Position numbers and translations under genes: made by a program
Shown here: positions 25,001 through 38,478 of the stretch, piece after piece
How the letters are laid out: each line of letters starts with the position of its first letter
Numbering within the stretch: position 1 is the stretch's first letter
Notes under the pieces: generated by a model
Databases searched by the model: none
Seen by the model: the letters and a program-made list of their open reading frames with translations, nothing else
Told to the model about the DNA's origin: nothing
Assembly (NCBI GenBank): GCA_039619475.1
Contig: CM077115.1
Location: 537,200,315 to 537,264,314, forward strand
Direction: 5' to 3'
From: Icerya purchasi
Taxonomy: Eukaryota; Arthropoda; Insecta; Hemiptera; Monophlebidae
DNA length: 64,000 nucleotides

Positions 25001-28000
25001 CTTCCAAAGTAAGGTGGATACATAACCCAATGACTATCCGCAGTACAAATTTAAACATTACCGGATCACGGAGTGCACCGTTAAAGCGTATACTGAATGA
25101 AAGTTTTACCCTATGAGTTTTTTGTTTTTTTTTTAAAGTCATATATGTATTTACAGAAACAGACCATTCCGCGTCAGTCAAAAAAGGTCATAAGCACTCT
25201 GCCTGCGCTGACTGACTGACGGGGATTTTCTTTTCCCGCGGCGAAGTGGTCATTTTTCACGTCGCACATTCTTGTTTCAACAGAGGATCAGAATAATGAA
25301 CCCAACTCTCATCAACGTTACTATCCAATTAAGGATATCAGGTTCAGTTTCAATTATTTCGAGCCTCTTACGGCCACGCTTGTCCAAGTGTTCTCAAGTT
25401 CAGCTATGCTGAACACACGCGCTTCATGTTGGAATATGGATCGACTTCTCTAGAGCATGGACTGAGAGATACCGGTCTTCACGAATAGATACTACCACTA
25501 TGTTGATGTTTTCTTCTGTTGATACGATACATGACGGGCCAGCGTGTATGGAAACAATTCTGTGGATTCGCAGTCCTCCGAGAAGGCTTTATGCCACCGG
25601 AATATTTTTGCTCTTAATAAGCATTCTTCTTTATAAACGGCTGTCCTCTCCTTCGTTGTATCACTAGCAGCCGATAAACCACAGAAAATGCAATAGTGAA
25701 TGACGAAGCGTTGTTTTTTTTTTTAAGGCCCATATATTGTGGCGCGAAAAACTCGTAGCGTATCGCGCAACGCACTTTCACAAACTGAACACTGGGAACT
25801 TACTCGCGAAGAGAATTCGTCTGAATTCTTTGCTATGGTTACAGAATGAGCTGCATTACACGTCTATGTGGTTTCAGCTTGTTTTGTCACTTCGTACAGA
25901 AATACGAATCTCAGTTACCACGGGACCGCCTTTGTTTATATATGTTAATTAAATAAATATATTATTAATAATAGTAGTTATTTAATCAAGTTTATATTGT
26001 AAACAATAGTAATCCGTACTTCTAGATGTTTAAATCAAATGTAAACTAAGTGAACTGAAGTAATAATATACACATTTCTACGTATTTTTAAAATAAAATA
26101 TTCTTAACTATAACGCTGGCGTAGGAAACAATTAAATAACGTAAAATGAATAAACATAACTAAACAATTTTAAGTAAATATATGCAAGCTAAATTTCGCG
26201 TGGCATAGCCAGAGTCACCTTCTCTAGCTAGTCACTCGACTGTCATACGATGCTAGAGCCAGACTAACGGAGAAATAAAACAACAGGCGGTAAGTTATGC
26301 GCGTCTACGTCGTACGAGGTGATAATTTTCTTTTCGATGGGATTGGCACCGATGAGAAAAACTAAAGTATAACCCACACAATACATGCCGATAGGGAAAC
26401 GGTGAAATGATTACTTGCTGAAGGTGATCATATCATTAAATACCGTTAAACGTTTAACTGTATATACACTAGCAGGCTATCAGCACTTCGTCTGCGATCG
26501 TTGTGTCCCTGGTCAAATTATTTTATCAATTTAGGATGAGTTGACGAATTTCCAGCGCCTAAAAACTGGACCTTTCGGCGAAGGAAGTAAACCCTCCTGA
26601 CAGAAAATCCGGTAGAAGGCAACGGGAGACCACCACTGTATTCATTCTACCTAGTATCAACATGACATGTAAAGTGAAATGTATAACACTGCTGTATACA
26701 TCGGATACACCCGAAAGAATGTATCAATGAGCGGTCATCTGCAGCAATACGAATTGACTCGAGTTCCCTTGTACTCTCGTTGGTGCAGCACTCTACAGGA
26801 AGGAAAATACACGCTGCAAAAACACAGTAAAATAAAATAACGAAAGGTTCACTGATAAAAAGGAAAGGTATAGAAAAGGAACATGGAACGTGCGATTGAT
26901 GAAACAATGGGCGAAATTCAAAAACTTGAAACAGCAGATAACCAGGATGGATAAATGGCAAGAAAGCGGAGATAGAAGGAGCGGGAAGCACAGATTTATC
27001 GGCAGCTATCTTCAAACGGTAATACAGGAGTTGACTTCCTTCTAAATGAAACTAGAAGAAGTAAAATCAAAACCGTGTGGACATACAATGATAAAATCAT
27101 TCTGCGCCAAAAGATTTCGCCGTAATACCTATGCCAACTACAAATCATAAAGACGAAGAAATGAACGGGGTATATGAACAGTTGGAAAAGGTCGTTGAAA
27201 ATATTGAAGATCGGGAGAATTTAATAATATTAGAAAATTGGAACGCAATGGTAGAGGAAGAAATAACAAAAGCTACAGGGAAGTTCGGCTTTGGAATAAG
27301 AAACAAAAGATGAAGCCGCCTTTTGGAATTTTGTATCAGTCACGTTCTCGTATATATCACAAATACATTGTTCGAACAACCAAAACAAATAAATACACTT
27401 GGGTAGCTCCAGAGGGAATACTGCGAGATACCAGCTTGACTACATAATAGTTAGGAAAAGTTACCAAAACCAACTTAAAATATACAAAAGTTACCCCCCC
27501 AGGAGGAGATATAAAATCCGATCATACTCCAGTAATTATGACCAGTAAATTAAAGCTAAAAAAGATAAAAATAAACAAACTAAATGAAAGATGGAATACT
27601 AAGAAGACAAGAACGGAAAAAATAACACAGGAAATATTTACAGAAGAAACAAACAAATTAATCAATCTTCAGAACTTAAACCAAATGAAAATTAACGAAC
27701 AACGGGAATATATAAAAAAAGAGATAATAAAAAAAAAGCATATGGGTAAAGAAGGGAAAGTGTACACAAACCACGGATAATATAACGGAGAAGATACTAA
27801 AACTGATGGAAAGCAAGAGAAAATATAAAATTGAGAATAATCGAAATGAATACAACAAAATACGAAACTTGATAAATAGGGGAGCGAAAAAGGCAAAAGA
27901 GTGGTAGGTAGACTAAACAAGAATGCGATGAAATAAATACAAATTTTTAAAAACGGAAATACTGAAAGGACCTTCAAAAATATAAGAAAACAATTCCCGG

Positions 28001-31000
28001 ACCGGAGGGAGAAAAATTAATTAATCATTAAAAATCAGATGGACAAAGTGTTAATATACAAGAACAACGGAAACCACATATTCAAAAACTTTACGAGAAT
28101 GAACCACTTAACAACTCTCTAATAGAAGCTGAAAACCAAGTACTTAAGGATGATTCAGGACCGATGGTATTAAGAGAAGAATTCGAGAAATTTTTGTATG
28201 ATATGAAACCTAGTTAAATACCTGAAATAGATCACATAATAGGGGAATTTCTCTAAAGTGTAGGAAATAAAGCAAAAGATGCAATATTTCGGCTTATGAT
28301 ATACTGCGGGAATTATCCCAAAAGACTTTCAAACCTTCAAAAGACCGCTATAATTGAAATTCCAAAGAAAACGGATGCTTAAACGTGCTAGTAATACAAA
28401 ATCATAAATATCACATGTTTTAAAAATCCTAACAAAAATTATATATCGCCGTATACAAAATAAGGCAGAAGAAAATTTACCAGATGAGCAATTTTCATTT
28501 AAGAAAGGGAAAAGCACGAGAGAAGCTATACTTTCATTACGTCTAATCGTTGAGAAAAATCTGGAGATCAATAAAAAAGTGTATATCGCATTTATTAATA
28601 CACTGAAAGAACATTCGATAACAGGTAAACTGGAGTGTAATGTTTAAAATCTTGAAAGACATAAATATAAATTACAGAGATCGAAGGATATTTTTGCAAC
28701 TATGTAAGAATCAAGAAACATTAATAAATAACGAAGCCAAAGCAAGGATAAAAAAAGAGAGTAAGACAAGGATGCTGCTTTTTTTAACATACGAGGTGTG
28801 GCTACTAAATAACGAGGCTGTGCGCGCTATGGATACCCTAAAGGAGTAAGGAGAGAAACAAGTACGATAGAAGATACCTTCAAGTGTCTACCTACACGGT
28901 TCCAAACCACATTTTCGTAGCTGTAGTAGTATTGCTTCTGTAAGTCCTTTTCCGTTAGGCCGTTCAAACGTTGCGCCGTTCTATGTTTTACCTCTTCCAT
29001 TGATTCGAAATGAGTTCCTTTTAGGGCAGACTTCACCTTCGGAAACAAAAAGAAGTCGCACGGAGCCAAGTGTCTGGTGAATAGAACGCGTGTTCGAGCA
29101 CTGGAATGTTTTTATCAGCTAAAAACTGCTTCACAGACAGCGCGTTATTACGGACAGGTGCGTTGGTCTTGACGCAAGATTCACGACTTGTTTCGCCACA
29201 CAATCGTCGGCACCAGAAAAAAAAACACGCGCACGTGACAGAAAATTCTCACCGTAAGCTTCTTTCAATAATGCATAACACTCGGGGTTGGAGTTTTCTT
29301 CAATTTCATAATGAATTTCAGCAGATTGATATTCGTGTTTTTCGTTACACATTGTACCCGGCGGCCAAAAAATCACGTACTCCTCAACACTCGATACAAA
29401 AAAATTCTACTATAGCTACAAAAACGTGGTTTGGAACTGTTTAGTAGACACTTCGAGGTCTCTTCTGCCGTACTTGTTTCTCTCCTTACTCCTTTAGAGC
29501 AACCATAGCGCGCGCAGTCTCATTATTTCATAGCCACATCCCGAATACACAGGGGAAGCGATGAAGGTTTTCGCAGAGAAGAAAAACGCCGGAATTAAGA
29601 TCGATAGAATCAGATATAGCGCCATTCAGTATGCTGATGATGTAGCATTGGTAGCAGAAGAAAAGAAAGACTTACAACTGTCTCTTAATGATTTGAATAC
29701 ACTCGTGGTGGAAAAATGGAAAATGAAAATTAACGCGAATAAAACGAAAGTAACGATATGTACAAATGATATTACGGAAACTTTAGATATATAGTCCCAG
29801 ACGAAAAAAAAAAAAAAAAAAAAAGAGTATGCCAAGTAACAGAATTTCTTTATTTTGTAAGTTTGATAACGTCAGACGGAAGAACAGAAAAAGAAATAAG
29901 AAAAAGAACAGCACAAGCTAAAAATGTTTTTAACAAAAAAAGAAATCTTCTTACGTCGAAAATTGTCTCTCAGCATATCAGGAAATTGTTCAAGACATTC
30001 GCCTGGAGCATCGCGTTACACGGTTGTGAAAACTGGACAATTCCGGAAAAAGAAAGATTAAAATCACAAGTTCCTGAAATATGGTGCTATCGAAGGATGC
30101 TAAAAATATCATGAAAGAGCGAAGTCACAAACAAGGAGGTATTTGAAAAGGCGGAAAAACAACCGGAGATAATAAATACCGCAGAGCAGAAAAGAAACAG
30201 TGTATGATCGGTCATCAAATCAGACATTTCCAATGGCTCAAAAACTTAATAGAAGGAAATCGAAAAAGGAAGACCAAGAACCTGATTTACAGATGTCATA
30301 ATAACAAAACAAACCTATGCAAAGATATAAAAAACGCCGTCTGGGCCCGGATTTCGTTGTCCGCAAGCCATGCTGCCCACCAACCTAACAGTTGAGGAGA
30401 AATGATGACGATGCAAGCTAAACGTATAAAATAACAAAAAACGTATAATAATTAGAAAGTTCTGAAAATAATATATTACGACTCAGTATCGGAAATGAAG
30501 ATTTCTTTAATGAATGTGACTTATCGAAAAACAAATAAAAGACCTAAAACGACTATTTCAAGAACTGTAATATTAAATACATTAATAAGATCGAAAAATA
30601 AAATAAAAAACAACAAAATAGTAATAATGATATCTGAAATCGAAAATAGTCAGCCATATTAAAAAAATTACGAACCATCAACTCTACCTCATTTAAAGTG
30701 TAACATAACTGGATTGAATTTGCTTCTAATACATGGTTTGTACAAATAGTTCCCGGACTACTGCTATAAAATCCGTATTATACTTCAATGTTGTGAAAAG
30801 AGACGACGAAAGTTTCAGGTCGCTACCTGCATTAGTTTACACTTAGGAGAGCGTCAGTTGCGAATGAACAACTTTGTCACTTTGTCACGTTTGCGATAAT
30901 GGAACAAAGAGCCGCGATTAAATTTCGTTTTTTGTGCGCATCGGAAACGTGTACAATTTAATGAAAAACGCATACAAGGATGAATGTGTAAGCCGTACAA

Positions 31001-34000
31001 TGTGCTTTGTATCGCCGATTTAAAAGTGGACGGAGCTCGTTGGAAGACGATCCACGCGAAGGACGACCGAGCACGACGACTGCCGACGAAAACGTGACTT
31101 GTGTGCAATACTCGCTGAAAATCGGCGAGTAACGTGTCGGTTCATCGCAAATGAACTAAACGTGAGTACCATGTCCGTTCATAACATTCATAGCAATGTT
31201 TTCGGTTACAAGAAGCTGTGTGCCAGGTTCATACCTCCAAACGCCGAACAAAATATACAGCGCCTGGAAGCGAGCGAGACTCTCATTGAAGCCGCCGATA
31301 TGGACCCGAATTTTTTAAAAACGATCATTACCGGTCATGAATCTTCGAGTACGATCCCAAAACAAAACGAATTACCGCAGAAAAAACAAACTTTAATCGC
31401 CGATCTTTGTTCCATTATCGCAAACGTGACACAGTACACAGAGGTTCACTCACAACTGCCGGTCTCATGAGTGTAAACCAATGCAGGTAGCGACCTGAAA
31501 CGTTCGTCGTCTCTTCTCACGACATGGAAATATAAGTACCCCGTGAATTTCAAACAGATGGCGCCACTAGTACGGATTTTATAGCAGTAGTCCGGGAACT
31601 CGTTGTACAGACCGTGTACATATTCGTTATATTATCTTTTTCATTCGTATCTAGCAAGTTTATTTGAGGATACGTTTATTGAAGTTTCTTCTGTTGTTTA
31701 TAATTTTAATTATATATTTAATTCTTTGACGAAGCTACACCTAGGTTTCAAAAAAATATCGAAAAAAACAAATAAAGGGGCACAAAAATTTTTAAACACA
31801 TAAATAAACACATTTATGTTAATGCTGAGCGAGAAATATATGTACGATATTACAAATTAAGAGTAAAAACCCTCGTTGGGTAGCGCCCGAAAGAGGGCGA
31901 TCCCTTTGAAATAGTCGAATAATTATGAACTTAAATGTATACGTAAGAAACGAAATAAGGAATAATTTAAAATAAAATACACGTCTTACGCAGACATATT
32001 GACAAGTCAGCGCGTATAAGCGTGTCGTTTGTTCACCGCTCGAGAGCGCAATTCTAACCGATTGCGTGCAAATATAAATATTTAATTTTTTCAAAAATTT
32101 ACTTTTTAAGTTTTCGTACAATGCGTGTTCCACAGGAACTAAATCAAAGCGCCATATGGACAACCAGCACACTATTTAGCGGCAAAAATGTAATATGAAA
32201 TTAACGTTTGTTCTTTTTCGAACTCAAAGAACGCTCGCCGAAGCCTCTACGTGAAATAGTCCCTACATAATAACACTCGTTGGGAGTTAGTGTGTTCGGA
32301 AATTGATCACAGATTATACCTACGTTATTATGTTAAATGGCTAATATCCAGGTCAACCAACGGTATGTAGTACGTTATTATGTGCGGCCCGGATTGTGTG
32401 CTCCGCGGGTTGCTACAGTGCTCGAAATCCAAGGTGTATATTTAACGGAAAGTGTTTTTTTGCGAGCAACAATATTACGGTGGCATAAAGCCTTTCGTAA
32501 AGGTCATAAATCAGACGCACTTCTTCCCCATGTTGGATCATCACGAATTCCGACCTGCGAGACAAACGTCAACATGATATCCGACATTATTCATGAGGAT
32601 AAAAATTTATCGCTGCGGCGTCTGCACAGCAGAAGGTTAACATATCGCGAAGCAGCCTGCACCAAATCCTCAGGAAGAGCTTGGACATGCATCGTGTGAG
32701 CTCCACGTGGTGCATCTCGCGTTTGAAGTCTGTCGGACCTTCACGAGAGGCTTTATGCCACCGCAATATTGTTGCTCGCGGAACACTTTCCGTTAAATAC
32801 GCACCATGGATTTCGAGCACTGTAGCAAACGGCGGAGCACACAATGCGGGGCGCACATAATAACGTATTACATACCGTTGTTCAACCTGGATATTATCCA
32901 TTTAACATAATGACGTAGGTATAATAGTCTTTAGTCGATTTCCGAACACACTAAAGGCAGCGGCAGGCTGCTGTCACATCGCGTACGCTCACGTGTCAAC
33001 GAAAAATCTAGAATGTTGTTTTAATGCTGTTTGATCACACTGCAGTCACGTCACGTAAATCACGTGTCAAATTTGTCTTTCCTGCATGATGTCATTCTTT
33101 GATATTTTGGGACGTGAGCTTATGTCTTTTTTTGAATTCACTTGTGGTAGTTTTTGTTTTGAAATAGTTTATTTGCACTTTTACCTAAAGTAGCGTTTAA
33201 TAGAAAAAATTAGAAAATATCCAATTTTATACGATCAAAAATCGATGGATTATCGTGATATTGTTTTACGGTAAACAGTTTTTGGTAGAAAATAGGAAAT
33301 GAATTAGAAATACACCTGGTATTAACTTGTATCTTCTTCTTCTTTCTCTCTTCAATCTTATCGGCTGGTGGACAACCTAATTGTACATCTCAGAGCTGTA
33401 CAGACACAGGCATAGTGTACTAGGCAATTGTTATATGAAACGCGAGTGTACCCGCGCGAGACTTCATTCGGAACTGATTGTAATCGCGCTACAAGTGCAG
33501 TCCCGTGTTATCTGCTGTGTACTGACCTAGCGCGCATATGATGTACGTGCTGGTTTGCCATTACCTACCACGTGATTATTAGCGATTACTTATTTAATTC
33601 TTGTAATAAGTTCTGTCGTCGCTCGGGATCGAACCCGTGACCTCCGTAGCGGAAGTCAAGCGGTCTAGCAACTTTTTAAAAATATTACGTCATATTAACA
33701 CTTGTATATAACGTAATATTTAAAAAATGCGTAAAATAATCAGAACTAAAATTTTCCCGAAACTCGATTCCCTGTAAATAACTCCATATTATAGTAATAG
33801 ATGCTTAATTTGTCAAACTCGAAAATTTTATATGGACATATTTATGTATTTTATGTAAATTAATCAGTTGATAGAAAGTATTTTGTCTTAAAATATGAAA
33901 TAAGCTTCATGAAACATAATATGCTTTGTATTCAAAAAATCAATCGTATATAGTGAAATATAGACAAAACACCACTAAGTAATAACACAGTGTAATGATA

Positions 34001-37000
34001 CCGAAATATTGATAAAATGTGATAGCAGTGTGATCGGCATAATCACACGTATGAGTTTGTTTCTTTTGTAAAAAATAATGAAGTCCCGTGATGTGACAGC
34101 AGTCTGCTGCTAGCTTAACTGCCAACGAGTGTTAGGCAGCGCCAATTTCAGGTAGAGCCTTCGGCGAGCGCTCTTTCGGTTTGAAAAAGAACAAACTTTT
34201 ATTTCGTATTACATTTTTGCCGCTATATGGTGCTAGTTGTCCATACGACGTTGTTTTGTCTCAGTTTCTGTAGGACGTACATTATAATTGTTATTACTTT
34301 TTTCTGTTCGTGCAAAATAGTTTGTAATTTTATTATTACACTAATATTAAACGTACTCAATTTATTAATTTTTCTCTTTAATTAGTTTCATATAACTGCT
34401 TGCTTTCATATACACCAGGCCGTATATAGATAGCACGAAACTAGTAAAAACTATTGAAAATGAACCGATTTATGTAATTAGCTATTTCTCAAACAATTTT
34501 AAATTTACTGTTTTATATTTCTAAAATATTGTCTGTACTTAAAAAATGACTTAAATCAAATTAAACACCGCAATTATCAATCTTCCTTAACAACAAAATT
34601 GCGAATTTGCTAATTAAAAAAAAATACCTCGTAAGCTTCGGAAACTTCTTGAAATTTACGTTGTGCATTTGGGTCATTTTTATTGGTATCCGGATGATAC
34701 TTCTTAGCTAACTGGTAGTAGGCCTTTTTAATATCCTTCTGAGAAGCATTTTTCGACACGCTCAATATTTCGTAATAATTTTTTACTTTTAATAGAACTT
34801 GGTTCGTTCGAAATCCTCGGTAGAAAAACAACGCATAATGAGAACTTATCCTATTTTCTGCCTGCAGTACTATAAAATATGAAAAAAATCAATATAAAAA
34901 AACATTTAAAATTATTACTAATCTTTCTTTTTTCTTTTTTTTTTTTTTGGTACCGAACAATTACACATATACCGAATAAGTAACGGATATTCACATTTGC
35001 AAAAACATATGAGTACATTTTGAAAGCTACGAACTGATCGCGGTTCTTTCCTCGCCTTCTTCGGAAGTTTTATCTTTTTTTTTTTTTTTTTATTATTAAA
35101 AAAAACATGCACATTATTGTAGTGGAATTTTGTACTTCATAGTAAACTCCAAAACCGTAATAAATTATTCTTTTACAAATTAAGCAACTATTTTGTAGAA
35201 ACGAAAATTGATTTAAATGTTACATTGCATACCAATCGTTTTTATTAATAAATAATTATATATTTTAATATCTCCTTAATTTAACGAAAAAGTGGACTTA
35301 CAAAAAGGCCAGTAAATGATTATTTTTTGAAAACTTAAAGTCAATGTTGGTTATTACAAACGTCATTTACCATTCGGAAATTAAACTTATCAATCGTATG
35401 CTATTAAATTTTTCAGCTAAGACAAAGCAATTCAATACAGAACTTTAAAAATACAGAGTAAATCAATGTACTATAAAAGCGTTTAACTACAGTCGATAGA
35501 CAATGATGGAAAATTAAGCTTTATAAAGCTAAATCATCTCGCACAATATTAAGAAACTCTCATCTCACTTTCCAGTAACAAGTTAAATGTACTGTGACCG
35601 GTAGGGACCACATTAATAATTTCCGATTACGTGCATATATGTTATAAAATTCTAATTGTACCACGAATACATTTTTTTACACTTGCGCTACCACTCACAA
35701 AAATAATTTTTTACACGTAACACGTCACAAAATCCACATATGTACATATTTCTCATTTGCATGTACACATCCATAGTAAACACTTACTTTTTTTTTTTTT
35801 TTTTTTTGATTTTCCGTACCCAAAAACATGATTATATTATAAAATGTTCAATGTTGATTTTTGGGCGATTATATTAATTTTCACCTTCAAAGCAGTACGA
35901 CGATCATCTATGATAAACAATTCGAATTGCATTTGGGCATAAATTTAATTCAAAAACCATATGTTGAAAAAAAGAATCATCAGTTAAGAAATTTTTATCG
36001 GTTATTAGGGTATGAATCCCAATTCAGATAAGATTTTTAGATTTAGCTTCACAGATAAGTGTTGGACATCATTTAATTGTAACACAAAAACTTTGTGAAC
36101 AAAACCATAATTTCATTTCCTCACCTAAAACTCAACTTTACCTATTCGATAACTTCTCACTTTTCTTTTCAATCTTTCGTAACAAGAAATTTCACTGATT
36201 TAATGATTACATCAAGTTTTCCAACAGCGTTGAAAGATACACATTCAACTGGATAACTTAAACTATATAATGGTAACGGGACGTTTGTAGATTTTTTTCG
36301 TAAGCATAAAGTATTTTCATAGTACCAGTATATTTCCTTTAAATCATTATTCTGATGAAATCTTAATTATTAAATCTACATACTATTCACCTCAGGTACT
36401 AACGGTAATTAGATTATTCAAAATTAAAATGCAGTTGAACAGACAAAAGCAATAATTTTCATCTTTTACTAGTTAGCAACGCCTCGTTTAATACTAAACC
36501 ATCTCTTTCGTTTTCTTCCAAAATGTTTAATCTCACCTTAGAATTATCTAATTTAATCCGCATCCTAGCTGGTCAGTTATGTAATTTCTGGTAAGAAATG
36601 ATTAATTCTCTTATTATTTAGAAAAATTTAGCCAGTTAACTGACACGCATGAAGATTAAGTGAAAAAAATTGAATTGTCTTTTCTCAGACACTCTTTGCA
36701 ACCCATCAGATAATACTTTTTCTTGAATAGCTGTTAACGAAAATTAATTTAATTCTTAGTTTTCATCCAAAAGACCACTCACGTATTATAAGGAAATTAT
36801 TAATAGTTCTCGTAGGTGTTCTCTTTAATTCTCACAGGTCTATTCCAAATTATCCGCATTACAATCCTCAGAATATTCCAATATAAAATTTTGTCTCACC
36901 TGCTAAACTCCTAATTTCTAGCTATAAGTAAAGTAAAGTAAGTGTCATACCCTTGTCAGGGCGTCGGGGATTGTGAAGTTAAGGTTCACAGTGTACTAAG

Positions 37001-38447
37001 CTTGCAGATGTGGCCATGGTATGGGACAGCTAACTACTTTTGCTCTTACCTTCGGCAATGTCATTACTTCTATTTTCAGGATGCATATGTTTTGAATTTA
37101 TCCACGTTGATTGTCGATTGTCTCTCCATCCTTAGTATAGGAATTTTAGTCAGATTCCATTCCTTGTGACTCCTAATTGCTACTATTTACACGTGTTGAT
37201 ATCGTCCGTCGTTGACAAGCCCGGGTGAAAAAAAAAGCCCAATGGCACTAATGAGATTAGAGGACCAGTTGTTTTCTCTCGGCCGCCCTTACTTTCCTAG
37301 ATTTCTCCGGTATCCAATTATGTCAGGTTGGGTAAATCTGGGAGCGACTTGAATCTGAAACGAGACATGTCTCAAACCCGCGACCTCTGAATTAGTAGCC
37401 AAGCACTTTAACTACTAGACTCCTGCGCTACCCAATTTCTTACTATATATTTGATAATTTTGTTTACGTTCAAAGTCTCAATTAATCGTCTTTCTTTTTC
37501 CTCGTCTGTATATTTTATCTGCACCAACAAAATATTTTTATTCTATCATTCGGTAAAATTTTTGTTTCAAAAATATCCATTTCTGAATAATTATTTTTAA
37601 CATTTAACTTCCTGAAAATCAAAATTGAAAATTTTATAAAACATCTTTGTTCCCGGGATAGAAAAATCCGAAAAACCAAAATAAAAAAAGAATACTTAAA
37701 TGATCATCTGTCTCTCGTTCTCTAGATGTGCCTTTATGTATGTATGCACATATCTACGTACATACATCGCATGCGGTAGATAAAATTTTGAAACACGTTC
37801 GAGTTAGAATAAATGTTATTTACTTTCCATTCATGATATAAGATACATATTAACGTGAAATCGTGGTTATTATATTGCTTATAACATTTCGAGGAAATTT
37901 GGTCCAAGTTTTCTTGTTTTTTAAAGCAACCTAAGAAAATGTAAAAAAAAAAATAATTTAGCATTTTCATGATAACTAATCATAACATGAAGATGAATAT
38001 AATGTCAATCGATGCAATTTGACAAAGAATATACATTATCCAAATGTAAACAAATGGAGCAAATGTTTTTAAAATGAATCCCCCCCCCACCCGTACAATA
38101 AGTTCTACAACAAGATTTTGAAACACGTTGGCGCTTGAACGAATCTTCCTGCTATTTCCAGTTAAAGTTGTTGGGTATTTATAAAGGTGTATTTTTTATT
38201 CTCAGCACACGCAGAATTTTGTGATGAATACATATAGAATAACTGAGACCGGTACAGTACCAACTTGTTCTATACTTAACTTATTTAAAACAAATCTTGA
38301 AAATTGTTTGATACCAGTGGTTCTCAATCTATACTCCGCGAAGCATCAAAAACTCCGCGCGTGCACTTCTCAAAGACTCTACGACCGCTCTAGAAAAATA
38401 AAACAAATAAAAATTTAACGAAATCAAAGAAAATAAAACAAAATTAT

Positions 38448-38478
<31 letters not shown>

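Larger units (their letters stand above)
26576..30416 (+). mobile_element. RTE-like LINE with endonuclease and reverse transcriptase, decayed and interrupted
   Basis: This is a plus-strand non-LTR retrotransposon relic, read through many frameshifts and stops. The apurinic-type endonuclease starts at GTWNVR (about 26878), includes NWNAMVEEE (counterpart of GDFNAxVG), FGFGIRNKR, and ends [10 protein letters not shown], where the SDH catalytic motif is kept. The reverse transcriptase includes a VRQGC segment before 28.8 kb and [17 protein letters not shown] at 29.63 kb (catalytic YADD intact). It then shows [36 protein letters not shown] and [16 protein letters not shown], the order seen in RTE-type elements. 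It is interrupted at 28,791 by a mariner, with collinear LINE sequence resuming at 29,546. The upstream limit is uncertain; the 3' end is placed after AHQPNS and a GATGACGATG-like tail. Family assignment to RTE is by motif resemblance only. Confidence 0.8.
32157..34243. mobile_element. Palindromic mariner composite with long inverted ends
   Basis: The structure is bounded by inverted repeats of about 130 bp with TA at both outer edges (32155-32156, 34244-34245). The tips read TGGACAACCAGCAC and TGGACAACTAGCAC, followed by TAGCGGCAAAAATGTAATA on both arms, GTTTGTTCTTTTTC, CGCTCGCCGAAG and AACACTCGTTGG. Inside the left part is a second inverted duplication. The transposase N-terminal region appears once forward (32337 on) and once in reverse (32901 back), as two divergent copies meeting head to head near 32.7 kb. 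The right part (33.0-34.1 kb) contains a tRNA-derived SINE and plain AT-rich DNA. No catalytic domain is present. It is best read as a rearranged non-autonomous mariner/Tc1 element, later hit by a SINE. Confidence 0.8.
23397..34627 (-). other. DNAJA3 intron 2, transposon-rich
   Basis: An 11.2-kb intron, GTATTT...CTAG, separating most of the J domain from its last helix. Nearly the whole of 24.9-34.2 kb is mobile-element DNA: a decayed mariner, an RTE-like LINE with an inserted mariner, a deleted mariner, and a palindromic mariner composite holding a SINE. 23.4-24.9 kb is plain AT-rich sequence with a CA repeat. Confidence 0.9.

Noticed and set aside
27669..27977. Hydrophobic 102-codon minus-strand ORF resembling a membrane protein
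   Set aside because: It is the complement of the Lys/Glu-rich linker of the LINE; antisense of AAA/GAA codons reads as Phe/Ser/Leu.
33610..33670. Possible tRNA gene from the B box and anticodon-arm-like sequence
   Set aside because: The 5' half with A box and acceptor stem is absent, and a SINE body with GAA-rich tail follows.
36942..37169. 75-codon ORF with Cys and Trp residues
   Set aside because: Lies antisense inside the SINE at 36927-37433.
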